From the NCBI GenBank assembly GCA_019321725.1, contig CM033119.1, positions 16,318,694 to 16,382,693 of the forward strand: DNA of 64,000 bases. The letters run 5' to 3'. How positions within the stretch are numbered: position 1 is the first letter of the stretch; each line of letters begins with the position of its first letter. The notes beneath the pieces were generated by a model, which saw only the letters and a program-made list of their open reading frames with translations, was not told the DNA's origin and did no database searches. Below, in pieces: positions 49,022-61,565 of this stretch. The position numbers and the translations under genes are program-made. The DNA comes from Paulownia fortunei. Its lineage: Eukaryota > Streptophyta > Magnoliopsida > Lamiales > Paulowniaceae.

Positions 49022-51317
49022 TTAATATATGGATATATAGAAAAAAGTTTTTTTAACTTAAATTTTTTTGTGAAGATAATTTATATAAACTTAAAATTTA
49101 AAAATAACATTTAAATAATAAAACATGATGGTTATAAAAATTCTTGACACCAGTAGCAAGCTCATTTCTCATAAATACCAAAGTTTTACTTTAAAATTTA
49201 ATTGTTTAAAATTTGTTCAAACAAGGTTGAAAAACGTTTAAAATCATTTTCAGGGTTGCATGATCACATTTTTCGGAATGCGATCCATGTTTGCTTTTTT
49301 TTTATGTTTTGAAAGTTAAATTCAAATTTATTTAATTTAGGAATATTTATCAAAATTCTTAATTATAGGTTAAATGGATAGATTTTTCTCTATGAAACTA
49401 AATTTTGATTAAGAGGGTTTTTAGTTGACTTATAAACTTTACAAAATATCTTATAAGTTGTTTAAGATTTATAAACTGTCAAAAAATATTTGATAATTTA
49501 TTTTTGAAAGAGCTTATAAGATATAAAAAAACATGTTTGAGAGCTATAAGCTCCTAAAAAAAGTATGTCCACATCAAATTATTTTCAAAATAAAATCTTA
49601 TTTTCACAAACTTCTTTACATTTAATAACTTTAATTACATGTTTGTCATTATTAACATTTTAAAAGCTCCATAATCTTATTTTATCCAAACACTTCAACA
49701 ACTTATTTTTAGAATAAAATTTGTACTTAATAAGATGTTCTAAAGAAGCATAGCCAAATGCTCTAAATCTTAAATTAACATTCTTTTTCTTGTTTGGAAT
49801 GGGCATAAAGTTGCCCTCTTGATTTCTTTTCTTTTCTTTGTGTTAGAAATTTGATTGAATTTTAGATCTTTTGATCCAATTAATATTCATATTTGATATA
49901 AATTTTAATTTTTACAATTTGGATGGGATTTAATTTCTTAAAACCCCATTTACTTCTTTCACATTAGGCCTGATTTCTTATTTTATCAAAGTTTAGTCTA
50001 GTGCATACTTTTAGAAAAGTATGTATATTTAGAAAAGTTGTCAAAGACCAAGTTGATTGGCCTGAGAGGTTAAAGAAAAACTAAGTTGGTAATGCACTTA
50101 TGTTTTATAGTTCATAGTCTGAACGACTATGTTGAAATATGTTGACTAGTCACAAACATGTATATATATTTGAGCAAGTCAAACATGCTCTACTTACTTT
50201 ATTGAGGGATTAGAAATGCTTGATTAGGTATGATAATTTAGGTACAGAACGAACTACCGAGTTATAGGGTTATGTCAGTCTCCTCGTCTATTCTTTCTCG
50301 CTTGGTCGCACACCTCATTTCATGTATGAAGAAAATGATATGAGATTAAAAAATTGTACATTATTGAGATTCAAGGAGATCGAGTCAAATATGTATAAGT
50401 GGGAGGTGTTAGAATTTGGATCAAATTTTTGACATTTGACCCAATTGGCATCCATATTTGATATGTACTTTAATTTCACAATTTGGGTAAGATTTAGTTT
50501 TCTAATTGGATTGGAATTCTTTCTTGTATAAGATGGTAATATATATCAAATTCTTTCTGGAATGAAAATATGTGAATGAACTCATTCTCCCAAAAACTCT
50601 CCTAAAAATCTCTCTACACAACTTCTCGCTGTTTTTTCTTGGAGCATCACCATAGATTCTGAAGATTTGAAGTATGTAAACATGTGACTAACTTTAATAA
50701 TTATTTCCCATCACGAGTAAAGACTTGTTAGTGATTCATTCATTTGGAGCATATAGTTGGAGGCTATGTTTGTGATGTTCATGGTTCGATCAAACGAGAT
50801 TTCTAGACGAGCTTAATTCGAGATATATGGATCAACAATTCTATTGCGTATGATAATACCCAATCCACTTATATATATGAATTGATTTATATTATTTGCT
50901 TATTTTCTTTCCCTTTTATTTTTCTTTGGATGCATGTCAAAATCCTTTTCTCATCAACTTACATCTAAATGCCTTTGTTGCGAACCATATTCTTCGTTTC
51001 TTCCACCTCCTCTTAATCCTCCTTATCTTCCTTAAAATCTTTACAACATCTTTTCAACACCAGCAATCAGGTTGTGGTGGTCTGGGGATATTTTACCAAA
51101 CTTTTCTACTTTCACCTCCCCCAAGCAAATAACCTCACACTTTTGTTATAATATTGGAAAATTTCTACACCTTTCACAGACCCCATGCACATTCGCGTCA
51201 TTATCCCTCTTTTGATACTTTAATTTTTGTGGAATGAAAAAAATGCAAAATATGGAAACAAAGGATTGACCTGGAAAGTTTATAATCATTTATTTCTTTT
51301 CTTTTAGATATAGAAAA
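49022..51317. other. Intergenic region with LTR-like repeat pair
   Basis: No gene is supported. 49841-49945 and 50407-50507 are similar in direct orientation (GTGTTAGAA, ATTTGATCC/GACCCAATT, CATATTTGATAT, ACAATTTGG). The second begins a stretch (about 50408-50839) that starts TGTTAGAATTTGG and ends GATCAACA, the form of a Ty1/copia long terminal repeat; no primer-binding site follows it. A solo or broken LTR is the best guess. Confidence 0.4.
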
Positions 51318-51830
51318 TTGAACATAAAGCTTTGTAGAGGAAACATGGAAATGGCATTATACTTCAAATTCCACTTTTCCACTAGAGCAACAAAGGAGAA
51401 TTCTGGCGTTCCTATGGAAAAACTCATAGTCAGGCTAGGTCAAACTCATTTGGATAAAGCAACCAAAATGATATTAGGGCAAGCAAGAGTAGGAGACATC
51501 ATCAGAGATCATCTTGGAAACTTTTTTATTGCACATCATGCCTATATTGGCATATCTACCAATATATAAGCTGAAATTTAAGCACTTGATAGGGGTTGGC
51601 ACTTGCAAATGATATGGGCATCACAAAACTATAGATTAAACTTGATGCACAAATAGTCATCCACATCATCACATCTTTAGTGTACGATTTCCAGAGACTC
51701 TAGGAGCTACTAATGAGAATCAAGAAAAATTTAAGGCATATGCATTCATTGATTAGCCAAATTCATAGGGAAGAAAACAAGGTTGTAGGTTTTTGGCTAA
51801 TAAAACTTGCAACACACTTACTATCAGCTG
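51318..51830 (+). pseudogene. RNase H-like domain fragment from a retroelement
   Basis: The translation of 51318-51569 contains GIIRDHLGNF-like VGDIIRDHLGNFFIAHHAYIG and TNI followed, after a stop, by AEI and AL, the pattern of plant RNase H domains of non-LTR retrotransposon origin. A C-terminal piece (IHREENKVVGFWLIKLATHL, 51766-51825) follows with a frame change. The key aspartate-containing start of the domain is missing or altered. Inactive. Confidence 0.65.
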
Positions 51831-52554
51831 TGTGCGAACAATGTCCCACATTAACTAGAAGTGGGGATGGTCATGAGTTTATAAGTACGAACAATATCTC
51901 CATTGATTTGTGGCCTTTTGGGGTGAAGTCCAAAAGTAAAACCATGAAGGACTAAGCCCAAAGTAAATAATATCATACCAATATAGAGATAAGTAGTGTC
52001 CATGGACTTACAACAAGTGATATAAGAGTCATGCCCTATACTTAGCTATGTGGAGGAAATTTTCGATGCTAACCAAAGATGATGAGCCCTAGACAAATGA
52101 TGGGATCTGTGGTTTGGCTTTATTGGACAATTCATGTGCTCTGGTGCCTAGGCGGAGTTGACTTGGATAAAGCGAGTTCTCGAGGTAAGTGGTAATCAGG
52201 TGCTTCATATAAGGCAGATGCCTCAACAAGGTGAATATGAGTAGTCTAACTCAATAGAGCATCTTCCCAGTGAGCTTTAGGTAAAGTATGCGCTCCAACA
52301 CAGTTAAGATGAGTGAGGAAGATGGACTATAGATCGAATTTTCATTTAAAGAGAGGCTCAGTAGTCCTTTATTATAGAAGAAGATTATTATGTGCACGAA
52401 CAATGTTCCACATCAGCTAGAAGTGAGAATGATCATGTGTTTATAAGTATGGACAATATCTCCATTGGTATGAGGCCTTATGGGTAAAATCTAAAAGTAA
52501 AACCATGAATTTCAAAGTGGACAATATCATAGGTTGTGACCATGGGCTCACAAC
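51831..52554 (+). mobile_element. TRIM-like small LTR retrotransposon
   Basis: Two direct repeats, 51831-52015 and 52391-52554, both starting TGTGC(A)CGAACAATG and containing TATCTCCATTG, AAAAGTAAAACCATGAA and ACAATATCAT-like phrases. The first ends CTTACAACA, the second GCTCACAACT. Immediately after the first is TGATATAAGAGTCA, a worn match to the initiator-methionine tRNA primer-binding site TGGTATCAGAGCCA. The 375-bp interior has no coding capacity. Total about 724 bp, within TRIM size. Target duplications were not identified. Confidence 0.75.
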
Positions 52555-53039
52555 TCTTACCTCAAGGACTTTCATGATACAACAACTCTCAGAATATTAC
52601 TTGGCTTAATTAGAGTTGATCAACTAGGCTTACCAACATCTAGACATATATGAATCACACTTGCATATTTTGTAGAGTTTTGATATAGAGATAACCTCAC
52701 ATAAAGCTCATTCAAATTGAGTTTATAAAGGATCTTTGCCCGAAACCTACATATGGGTAGATAGAGAATACCTAGTGGCATGAAATATCTTTCTATAAGG
52801 AAATCAGCAAAATGACCCCATAACTTTAGGAAGGGGTGCCTTCTCACAAAGGGGTCGAAGTGATAGACTGAGGCAACTACTTACCAAAAGCACATATCTC
52901 TCCAAATTTTAAGACCATGTACAAGAGTTGATGGTTACCTAATGTCGGAAGGTCAATAAAGCTTTTAACATGTTATGTTCTTAGTCTCATAATTTAAGGC
53001 TATTTCTTTCACATATTTTTTTCATTTTTCAAATAATGA
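52555..53039. other. Intergenic spacer
   Basis: No supportable feature. A 75-codon minus-strand open frame (52620-52847) has no recognisable domain. Confidence 0.5.
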
Positions 53040-53380
53040 TTTCAGTCACACCAAGCTTATGACTATTTATTATTTAATAATTATTTAGAATAATTAATAA
53101 TAAAAATAAATTATTATAATTTTAAAATTAACTATATCAATTTCTAATTGGTCTAGTTGAAAGTACTTTCTTTATATTATTAAGTTAAAATAATAATTTT
53201 TTAGTTTCAATATCTTAACTTCAATGTTTTACAACTATTTTTTAAAGAAAAGGTAAATTTAGATAATACATTTTATTTTCTTAGTTGTGGAAAGCAAATT
53301 TTATATTTTAAAAATTTAAGGAGGCAAATTAATTCCATATATATAACTTTAGGGGAGGGGGAACTAAAATCCACCCATTC
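53040..53380. mobile_element. Right half of the CAGG-type element family
   Basis: AACTTCAATRTTYTA, then AAGCAAA..., then the terminal AGGGGAGGGGGAACTAAAATCCACCC match the order seen at 39180-39357. The left terminus was not found. Confidence 0.5.
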
Positions 53381-54234
53381 TTTTATCTTTTAAATTTAAT
53401 TCTTTATCAATCCATTCTTTTTTACAATTAATTTTCAATTTATTATACCTCTTTTGAAACTAATTTTCTTTTTTCTTGGATGGTAATTTTAACATTTGAT
53501 TCTATTTGGTTTCTAAATGCTAATTGTACCAAAGCAAAATGTAATGAACATTCCCAAAGAAATAAATGTGAAAGGAGAAAATGGGGTTAACATATGCTAT
53601 GAAAATATAGAAGATTCATCTATTCAACCAGTTAGGTGACAGATCCTTTATTGGCTACTTATTGAGCTTCATACATAAAGACCATACACCCAATGTAAAC
53701 TCCTTATGATTGTCATACAATTAGGAAATACATCAAAGTGTATGATGTTGTGCACAAGACAATCATAATGTCTCGAGTCTAAAGACTAGTTAATGCATTA
53801 TCATAACTAGAAAATTCTCATTCGTCGAATAATATTTTCAATTAAAAATTTTCCAAGGGTCATTTGATGTACTTGTTTCCTAACAAGCATCAACACACAT
53901 CCACTAGCATCATTATGCCAATGTCTATGAATGAGATGTTTTCCTTTTGAACATGTATCGTGTGCGCGAGTTTATCGGGCTTATCAGCGTCCTATCTCAA
54001 ATAACCCTCAACTCGGAACATGTTTAAGATTAAAACTATAGAGACAAGTCCCATGATTGACATCATATGCGTGACTATACCCCATAGTTATTTATGATAT
54101 AGAAACTTTATCTATTTGACGAGATAATTAAAGATACATAAAATGCCTGTTATTTAATAAACATCATGAATAAGATTATTTTTACAAGAATAAAAGCTCA
54201 CCACTAATTGGCTCGTTGGACATTATTCTAACAT
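53381..54234. other. Intergenic region, probable retrotransposon debris
   Basis: No gene is supported. It may be part of the copia element that follows, but no retroviral-type domain can be read in it. Confidence 0.4.
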
Positions 54235-55110
54235 ATGAGGTTGCATATGGGATTGCCAAAGATGTTTGGGGCTGAGACGATCAACATTGTAGCTCATTTG
54301 ATCAATAAGGACCCCTCTACACCACTAAACTTTAAGCTGCCTGAAGAAGTTTAGAGCAGTAAAAATGTAGATTTTATTTGAAAGTATTTGGTTGTGTTTC
54401 TTATGTACATACTAATTCCACTGCTAGAAGTAAACTTGATGCTAAATCTAAAAAATATTGTTTTCATTAACTGTGGTTGAACTAAGTTCAGTTATCGGGA
54501 TGACCAAAAATCAAAAGGCTATCAGGAGCAAGGTAGTGATCTTTTATGAAGTTGTCCTTTATACAGAGAGAGAGAGCAGTAACACCGAAGGCACACGTCT
54601 TGGAGATAGGAGACCTGAAGTAATCTCATTAAAGGATCATCCTAAAATTGAAGTTGAGAACATATGAATCAAATATAAAAAAAAATGTTGTTCCAGAAGA
54701 AAAACAAACCACTTTTAATATTGTAGTAAGGAGATCTAGTAGAACTATTAGACCGCTAGAAAGATACTCCCTATTATTACATTACATTTGGTTGACAAGG
54801 GTGAGCCGGAAAAGCTATGATGAAGATGTGCAGGTTAAGGAATCAGCCAAGTCGGGGTTGGCCATGAAAGATAAGATGGATTCCTTAATGTTCAATCAAA
54901 TGTGGGAACTGCGGATTTACCTAAATGTAAAAAAGTTTTGCATATTAAATGAGTGTATCGGATGAAAAAAGAATATAATAGCTGTAAAAGATACAAAGCA
55001 AAGTTCATTGTAAAGGGATTCCAATACAAATAAGATATTATTTATATCAAGATATTTTCTTGAATGGTAAAATTAACCACAATGAGAACAGTACTCAGCA
55101 TTAATGGTAA
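54235..55110 (+). pseudogene. Ty1/copia polyprotein fragment
   Basis: In changing plus-strand frames: an integrase C-terminal piece with HLINKDPSTPLNFKLPEEV (about 54295-54350); then a segment with RRSSRTIRP (54728-54754), the usual linker motif before reverse transcriptase; then KESAKSGLAMKDKMDSL and MWEL (about 54836-54910), the start of the copia RT domain; and VKLTTMRTVLSI near 55066-55100, a few RT residues further on. Stops and frameshifts are frequent and the rest of RT and RNase H is absent. Not functional. Confidence 0.75.
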
Positions 55111-56539
55111 TATAAACTACAAATTTAAAATACATAGCCTGTTTTGTACAGCTATTCCCAGGTCAAGTTTTTCTTTTTCTTTTTTTATTTTTAAATTTAA
55201 TTTTCCTACACATAATCTATACCTAATCTGTTGCACTAGCAACGAAAATTGCAAGGAATATGAGCTCCATTGTAACATCCGTTGCTATTTATCACTATTT
55301 CGTTGCTAATATATTTTATCTCTTTATTTATTCTTATAAGGTGTTTTACTACGAAATATCCATGGTTAATCTGATCCATTAGCTAGGGAACTGATTCCAT
55401 AGCAATTTGTATCCATGGTTGATGTTTTGCTACTTCTTCTTCTTTTTTCTTTATTTTTTATTCTTTTTGCAGTGATGCTTCAAAAATGAAATTGATAATG
55501 TAACACTCAAATTGACAATACTTTTACAAAATTGAATTGTTAGATGGAATGTTATATGCGGTACAATAAAGTATTAGAGATGCCGGAATTTTGTCCAACG
55601 AAAACCCTCCGACACACAAGTTAGATCCGAAATAAAAAAATCCAAATAATTTGAGAGAAGATAATTGTTTAATAACTTGCTTAACTTTTAAAGATTGAGT
55701 GTACTTATAGGCATATCTGTGAATTTTTGCAAGATAGGCTCTAATAGCCTTAATTTAAGTTTAAGGCACATTGAACTTAATAATTTATAAACTACTCGAA
55801 CTTGATTTGTTGGAAAAATTTGTGACTCGATCCACATTCCGAATAAATTTCTTAAACTTAATCTATTAGAACTAAGCAGATCGTCACCCATAAGAAACAT
55901 TGGGGTGAGTTACATATGATCAATGATGGTGCACAAGGGCAATTTGGTGGAAATAAATTGAAAACAGTGCAACTTGTAGCATTGGTCTATTAACTTTGAA
56001 ACCAGTATAAATTCTGTCTACAAACCATTGAACAAGCCACACCCTATGTCGATTAACAGCAATAGAACTGCTCCTTTTCTTTATTCTTTTTCCCCTCACA
56101 GTTCTAACTCCCTATTGTCGGCAACCAATTTCTCCTTCAGCCACCGCCCCCCCCCCCCCCCCCCTCCCCCATAGAAGAAGAACAAAGTACAAAATTAAGA
56201 AAAAATAAAACATATGGCATGAAAAGTTCAAAGAAAAAAGTTCAACTCTTGCATAAGTCAATTCAATTGATTGTTTTGTTTTGTTTGGTACGACAATAAT
56301 TGTTTTTGTAGAGAAGATTTATAGTGTATAGTGTAAGTTTGAAAGTATAATTAAAACATAGCATAGTAATGAAGGCTCACGGTGTGGATATACAAGTATG
56401 GTAAATACATCATACTTATGTTGTTGCGAATGTTTCCGGATTTTTTGAGTCTTACGATCCTAATTTCTTTATTTGTGATTGTCATTAATATTTAAATGAT
56501 TCTTTTCTATATGATCTTTTATCGACTTGAATCGAATAA
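55111..56539. other. Intergenic region
   Basis: No gene is supported. 55215-55310 has GCAACGAAAATTGCAA and CCGTTGCTATTTATCACT / TTCGTTGCTAATA phrases, reminiscent of subterminal repeats in CACTA-type elements, but no termini were found. 56147-56164 is an 18-base C homopolymer. Confidence 0.45.
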
Positions 56540-57115
56540 GATACTTTTCAAATTTATTTGATTTTTCATTAAGTTTCAAAAATTGTTTTTGATATTAATT
56601 TGATTATTAATCGAGTTAATCTTGAACGAGTTTTAATCGAGTCGAACACGAATTGAGTTCGAGTAGTTTGATATTTTTATACATATTTTTTTTAATTTTT
56701 TTTACTAATTAAGTTAAGTTCGAGTCAAGTTTTAAATCTTATCGAATAAAAAAATGTGTTCAAATTTGATTTATTAAGTTAACGAACGAAGTCAAATAAA
56801 TTTTTAGCAGTCGATTTCGAATTGAGTATTAAGTAACTTGATTTATTTTTGAACCATACTTTTATGCTTTTAAGTTATTAGGGGGTTAGACCAGGGGAAC
56901 GGAAATTTCGACAATGTCTATGCAATATTAGATCAAGGTGGATACGAATTCATATTTTCTTAAATATAAAAAAATATTTAAATTTAATTTATTAAATTTA
57001 AACGAACATTTTATTGTTGATTTCGAATCGAATATTAAATAACTTAATTTGTTTTTTCTGCACTGAAGTTATAAGAGGGTTAGACTAGGGGGATTGAAAT
57101 TTCGGCTATATGTAA
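56540..57115. repeat. Dispersed repeat with internal tandem duplication
   Basis: Related to 10380-10740 (CGAATCGAATA, TTATTTGATTTTTCATTAAG, AATCGAGT). Within it, about 56745-56920 and 56965-57115 are duplicated, period about 210 bp: both have AAATTTRATTTATTAA, GATTTCGAATYGA and GGGTTAGACYAGGGG...GAAATTTCG. Confidence 0.6.
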
Positions 57116-57746
57116 TGATGCATGCATCCTAATGTTGAAACAGAGCATATTTATACCTAATGATAATTAATTATAACTGTGTCTGACTAATTACTCTATA
57201 TTATGATCTAAATATTTAATTTGTCAAGGATTGACTAAAGTAAATATTAAAACATACTTCGATAAGAATCTTACCGAAACCTAGTTAATTAATATACCCA
57301 TTTTTTGGGCTTGTAACTTAAAAGAAAAACAAAAAAATAAAAAATTCTTTTAATTTGATTTATCGCTTTTGCAAAAATGTTAGAAAAGCGAGAGAACCTC
57401 ATTTTTTTGTATAATTTTTTGAACAATCCAAAATACATATATTGATTATAGGAGCAAAATAATATTTACACAAAAAGATTTAACTAGCTAGTCTAACAAC
57501 ATTCGTGGCCAAATCATACTACAAAATTTCTTCTAAATAATGGGAACGAGTATAAAAATAATAGAAGAATAAATATATTAGTATTTGCATTCAAAAAATA
57601 ATGTCACTTGAGTGATAGTAAGTATTAAAGTAATAATATGATACTGCTAATTTTTAATTATTATTTTTTAAAAATAATAATAATAAATATATAAAATTTA
57701 TATTTTTTTAATTCTCATATAAAATTTGATATCGAATTTGAATTCA

Positions 57747-57777
<31 letters not shown>

Positions 57778-58364
57778 CACAGTCCCTGTGGCCTTGGACC
57801 TTTGAGTTATGTAACCATACATGTTTTATTTGTTTAATTATTTAGTCCAAACATATAAGTCAGCCAAACAGAAAATATATAATATACTTTGCATCATCTC
57901 CAGCTTATATAAATGCAGAATGGCCCCATTTACTGCACTCTTCTCATTTAATCTTCAACATTGTTAAGTGGGTTTTTTAGTATTTAATTAGGAAGAAATT
58001 CAAGATTGATCTGAAAAATATTAAAATTTCTTAATATATGGGTAAGGGATCTTCATAATGAAGGGTATTTAATTAGAATAAAATTGCAAGGATATAGTAA
58101 TAATCGAAAAAAAAAATACAATAGCTTCGCAACTTTTTATCTTTTATTATATTTTGTGGGTCCACAAGAAAATATAAATGATTTTCCAATTTTATTAAAC
58201 TCATCTTATTTATAATTGAAAATTATATTTTACGCATTTATTTAAAATTAAAAGGCATATTTGACCTCTAAGTCTATGATTAGTTCAAGAGGTTGCCTTA
58301 AGCTTATCTAATGATTAGCTGCAAAGAATAATAAAAACTTTGCATCAATATTAAAAGAGCACGG
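57116..58364. other. AT-rich intergenic region
   Basis: No gene is supported. It contains a (TA)n run at about 57749-57772. 57790-57960 is somewhat less AT-rich (GTCCCTGTGGCCTTGGACC) with a TATATAAA-like motif at about 57906 but no following open frame. Confidence 0.5.
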
Positions 58365-58370
58365 AGTTTA

Positions 58371-58652
58371 TATTGGCACTCCACATTATGATAAAGACAC
58401 TCTCCTTTTTTTTTTTTGACTTAATAAGCGAACAAGAATGCCCCTCAATCCAGCAAATACTTTCTATCTTTGTATTTTAATGTAGAATTCAAAAAATTTT
58501 AATTTTTACTATTAAAATTTTTATATTACAAACCTAACCTCAGGCCATCCCCATCCCAACTCCCAACCCCTCCCCATTAGGGGCAGTTTTGCCAACTTAG
58601 TAAAATGAAAAAGAATGTGAAGTGCCTTTATCAGAACTTGGAGTGCCAATAG
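58371..58652. mobile_element. MITE with about 31-bp terminal inverted repeats
   Basis: The left arm 58371-58401 (TATTGGCACTCC, then ATAAAGACACT) and the right arm 58621-58652 (AGTGCCTTTAT, then GGAGTGCCAATA) are inverted copies with about 25 of 31 bases matching. The 220-bp interior is non-coding with a T12-type run. No target duplication was identified, so the superfamily is open (Mutator-type is plausible from arm length). Confidence 0.75.
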
Positions 58653-59897
58653 AAATTTCCTAAAGAATAAAAGTAGAAGCCATGCTAAGTGGAAAAACTA
58701 CTGTAATTAAAGATGGATCAAAAGATAATATTTTTTACAGATAATTATAAATTATATGTAATAATTATGGCCTTAAGACTCTAATTCCAGCTCTTTTTGA
58801 CGAGAGAAGTCATTGGAGGGGATAAAACAACTAGATGTTTATTATTTTTTAGTTAATTATTTTTTATTTAACGTCAAACGCAGTCACTGTCACGAGTTAA
58901 TTAATTATGATTTAAGACGTGTTAGTAGAAGAATATGGACTTATTATTTATATTTATATTTATTATTTATATTTATGTAATTTAATTATGTTCACACAGA
59001 CTATATATATATAATATATATATATATATATTTGTATTTGTGCTTCGTTGGATTGAATAATTTTTAAAAATGGATGCATCTTTAAGGTCATTATGAGGAA
59101 TAAAATTTTAACTTTAGGAAAAAATATTATTTTCCCCCCTTTTAACATTGAGCCAAAAGTATCATCCTTATTTTATATTACCTCGTCGATCATTCGTTCG
59201 ATATTATTTTCTCTGTCCAATTTTGGGTCCTAATATTTAATTTACTCTTATCATCAGTTAGTTTAATAATTAAAGACCCAATTAATTGAGATTAGCAAGA
59301 ATCTGATTCTTCTAAATTGCCTAAGAGAAAATTTAAATTGAATAATAATTGTTATAGTAAAGTCAATATTTTATTATTCTGAAAAAGGTGTGGAGATAGG
59401 CTAGAACAAAAAAGAAGAACACTTAACTAGTAGAATACCGCATTGATATGACAGGCTACTTTTTGTACCCTGAAGTTTATTTATCAATAAAATTAATATT
59501 AATACGTTGTTTTCCAAAATATTAAAAGTTGGCAAAATCTTAAAAGTTGGATTTTGCAAACTTTTAATAAAAATTGAAACGATTTATTAAATACTAAGAG
59601 ATAAAAGGTAACTCTTAAAAGTTTATATTAATTAAAGGTAAACCTAAGTTTTATAAATAGTTTGCAAACTCTAGGGAGTGAGAATGAAATAGTTATTCCC
59701 AAATTCATTGTTAAGCATATGATTGATATAATTTAGTGTTAAAAATACTCATTTTTAAAGGAAGCACTATCGCTAAAAGTATGAGTTTAGTCATTCATTC
59801 TCTCTTTTATAGGTTTAACCATTCTCAATCAGTCACAAATGAGTCTATATTTAAGTTTGATAAAATTATTCTTTTAAACTAAAAAAAAAAATATTTA
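58653..59897. other. AT-rich intergenic region
   Basis: No gene is supported. (TA)n tracts at about 59003-59031 create a tyrosine/isoleucine-rich spurious open frame. Confidence 0.5.
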
Positions 59898-60495
59898 ACA
59901 AAATTTAGGAATGATAACGGATGCGAAAACCCAACTTCTCAAAATTTTTATGGATTCGAACATGAACTCGCCTCAAATCCGAAAGTTAATGGGTTGGACC
60001 CATTACACTTGATTTATTTATAATTTTAAAAATATTAAATAATATTTTTTTAAAAATAATATCACTATAACTTTCTATATGAGAAAATAATATTATCGAC
60101 AAATAATTATTATTTAACTAAAGTATACACGTTTTAATGTTTTAAAAAATTAAAATTTTTAAATATACTTGTTACTTTTATATATTTTACTATTTATTAA
60201 TTTTATATTACTATTTTAATTTATAAGAGTATTATATTTATTTTTTTTTATGAATACATATATAAGATACATATATTTTTTTCATATATATATATATAAA
60301 TATACATCACATAAATACATACACAATAAATAAATAAAAAATATATACAAAATTTTAAGAGATCGGGTTCGAGTCTTAAAACTAAATTTGAGACTTGCCT
60401 CGAGATCCATTTATAATTTTAAAACCTACCCTCAAGTGAGGCGAGTTCGGTGCGGTCCGAGTTTTACTCAAACTCATTATATCCTTAATAAAATT
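59898..60495. mobile_element. hAT-type MITE, about 582 bp
   Basis: The element is 59906-60487. It starts TAGGAATGATAACGG and ends CATTATATCCTTA. Flanking 8-mers are ACAAAATT and ATAAAATT (7 of 8). It is the same family as 11462-12015 in reverse orientation (shared GGGTTGGACCCATTA and GAGTTCGGTGCGGTC phrases). Confidence 0.75.
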
Positions 60496-61200
60496 GAACT
60501 AACACGAAAAAATATTTTATTTTTCTACATCATTTTTTTCAACTATTTATCTCAATCTAGTCGATATAAAAAGAATGTAAAGTAATTTTATGTGTTGATT
60601 TTTTTAATGAAAAAAATATTTATATCAATGTGAGATTTTATTTATATATATACATACATATTAATACCGACTAAAATTATAACAAACCCACTTATACATA
60701 ATATATCAAATAATAATTTTATTCTAAAACTTTTCTACTGAAGGGTAATTTGGTCATAAAAAATAATTTAATTATATTCCTATTATTTATTTCTAATTAC
60801 CAATCATTGTATTAGAATCAAACAAGGAATGACGATTTCATTCGTTCTTTATTTTTTGTACATATCAAGTGTGAGAAATACTATACTCATATGATTCATT
60901 TCCTATCATTATTTCATTCCTAATTTTATTCCATTTCTGTCTACTTACATTCTTTTATACCAATCACCCCTTAGTATATTAAATTCTTGTTAGGTCTTTA
61001 GACTCTATACCCCGGAATATTAACTAAATACTTTACAACAACTTCTAAATTCACAAAAAAAATAATTTGGGGAGCTCAAGCCATTTATTTGGCAAATGCA
61101 TTTAAACTTACCATGTAACTTTTTAATATTTTAAAGGATGTGATCAATAATAAAACAAATATAATTATATTCATGATTAGTTGAGTTCCTCCAACTCAAA
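60496..61200. other. AT-rich intergenic region
   Basis: Nothing beyond simple AT-rich sequence is recognised. Confidence 0.5.
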
Positions 61201-61565
61201 CCTGGGAATGAAAATGGTGGCAACGAAACGGGTTTGAAATTATGTTTGTCAAAATTTGAGATCATTTTCAAGATTTTAAGTACCTGGACCTGTCGAGTCC
61301 AACTTAGACCCTATTAGACCCACTTTATAATTTTAAAATATAAAAAAAATATTTTTAAATAACATCATTAAAATTTTCTAATATATTTTTTAAAAATAAT
61401 ATCATATAAATACATATAAATTAAAATAAAAATTTAAATGAAACATGACAGATTTGAAAATAAAAAATTAAAATCATCTCAAATCTATTTACAAATTTAA
61501 AAATCCGCTTTAAATAGGATGGATCTAAAACGGGTCCGAATTTAAACCTATTTTATTATCATCAC
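61201..61565. mobile_element. Degenerate hAT-type MITE
   Basis: The order GGGAATGAAAATGG, TTTGTCAAAATTTGAG, CTATTAGACCCA, TTATAATTTTAAAAT, TTTGAAAATAAAAAATTAAA, ACGGGTCCGAATTTAAACC is that of 48714-49013 and the split copy at 25695-26855. Termini are worn and no target duplication is seen. Confidence 0.6.
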
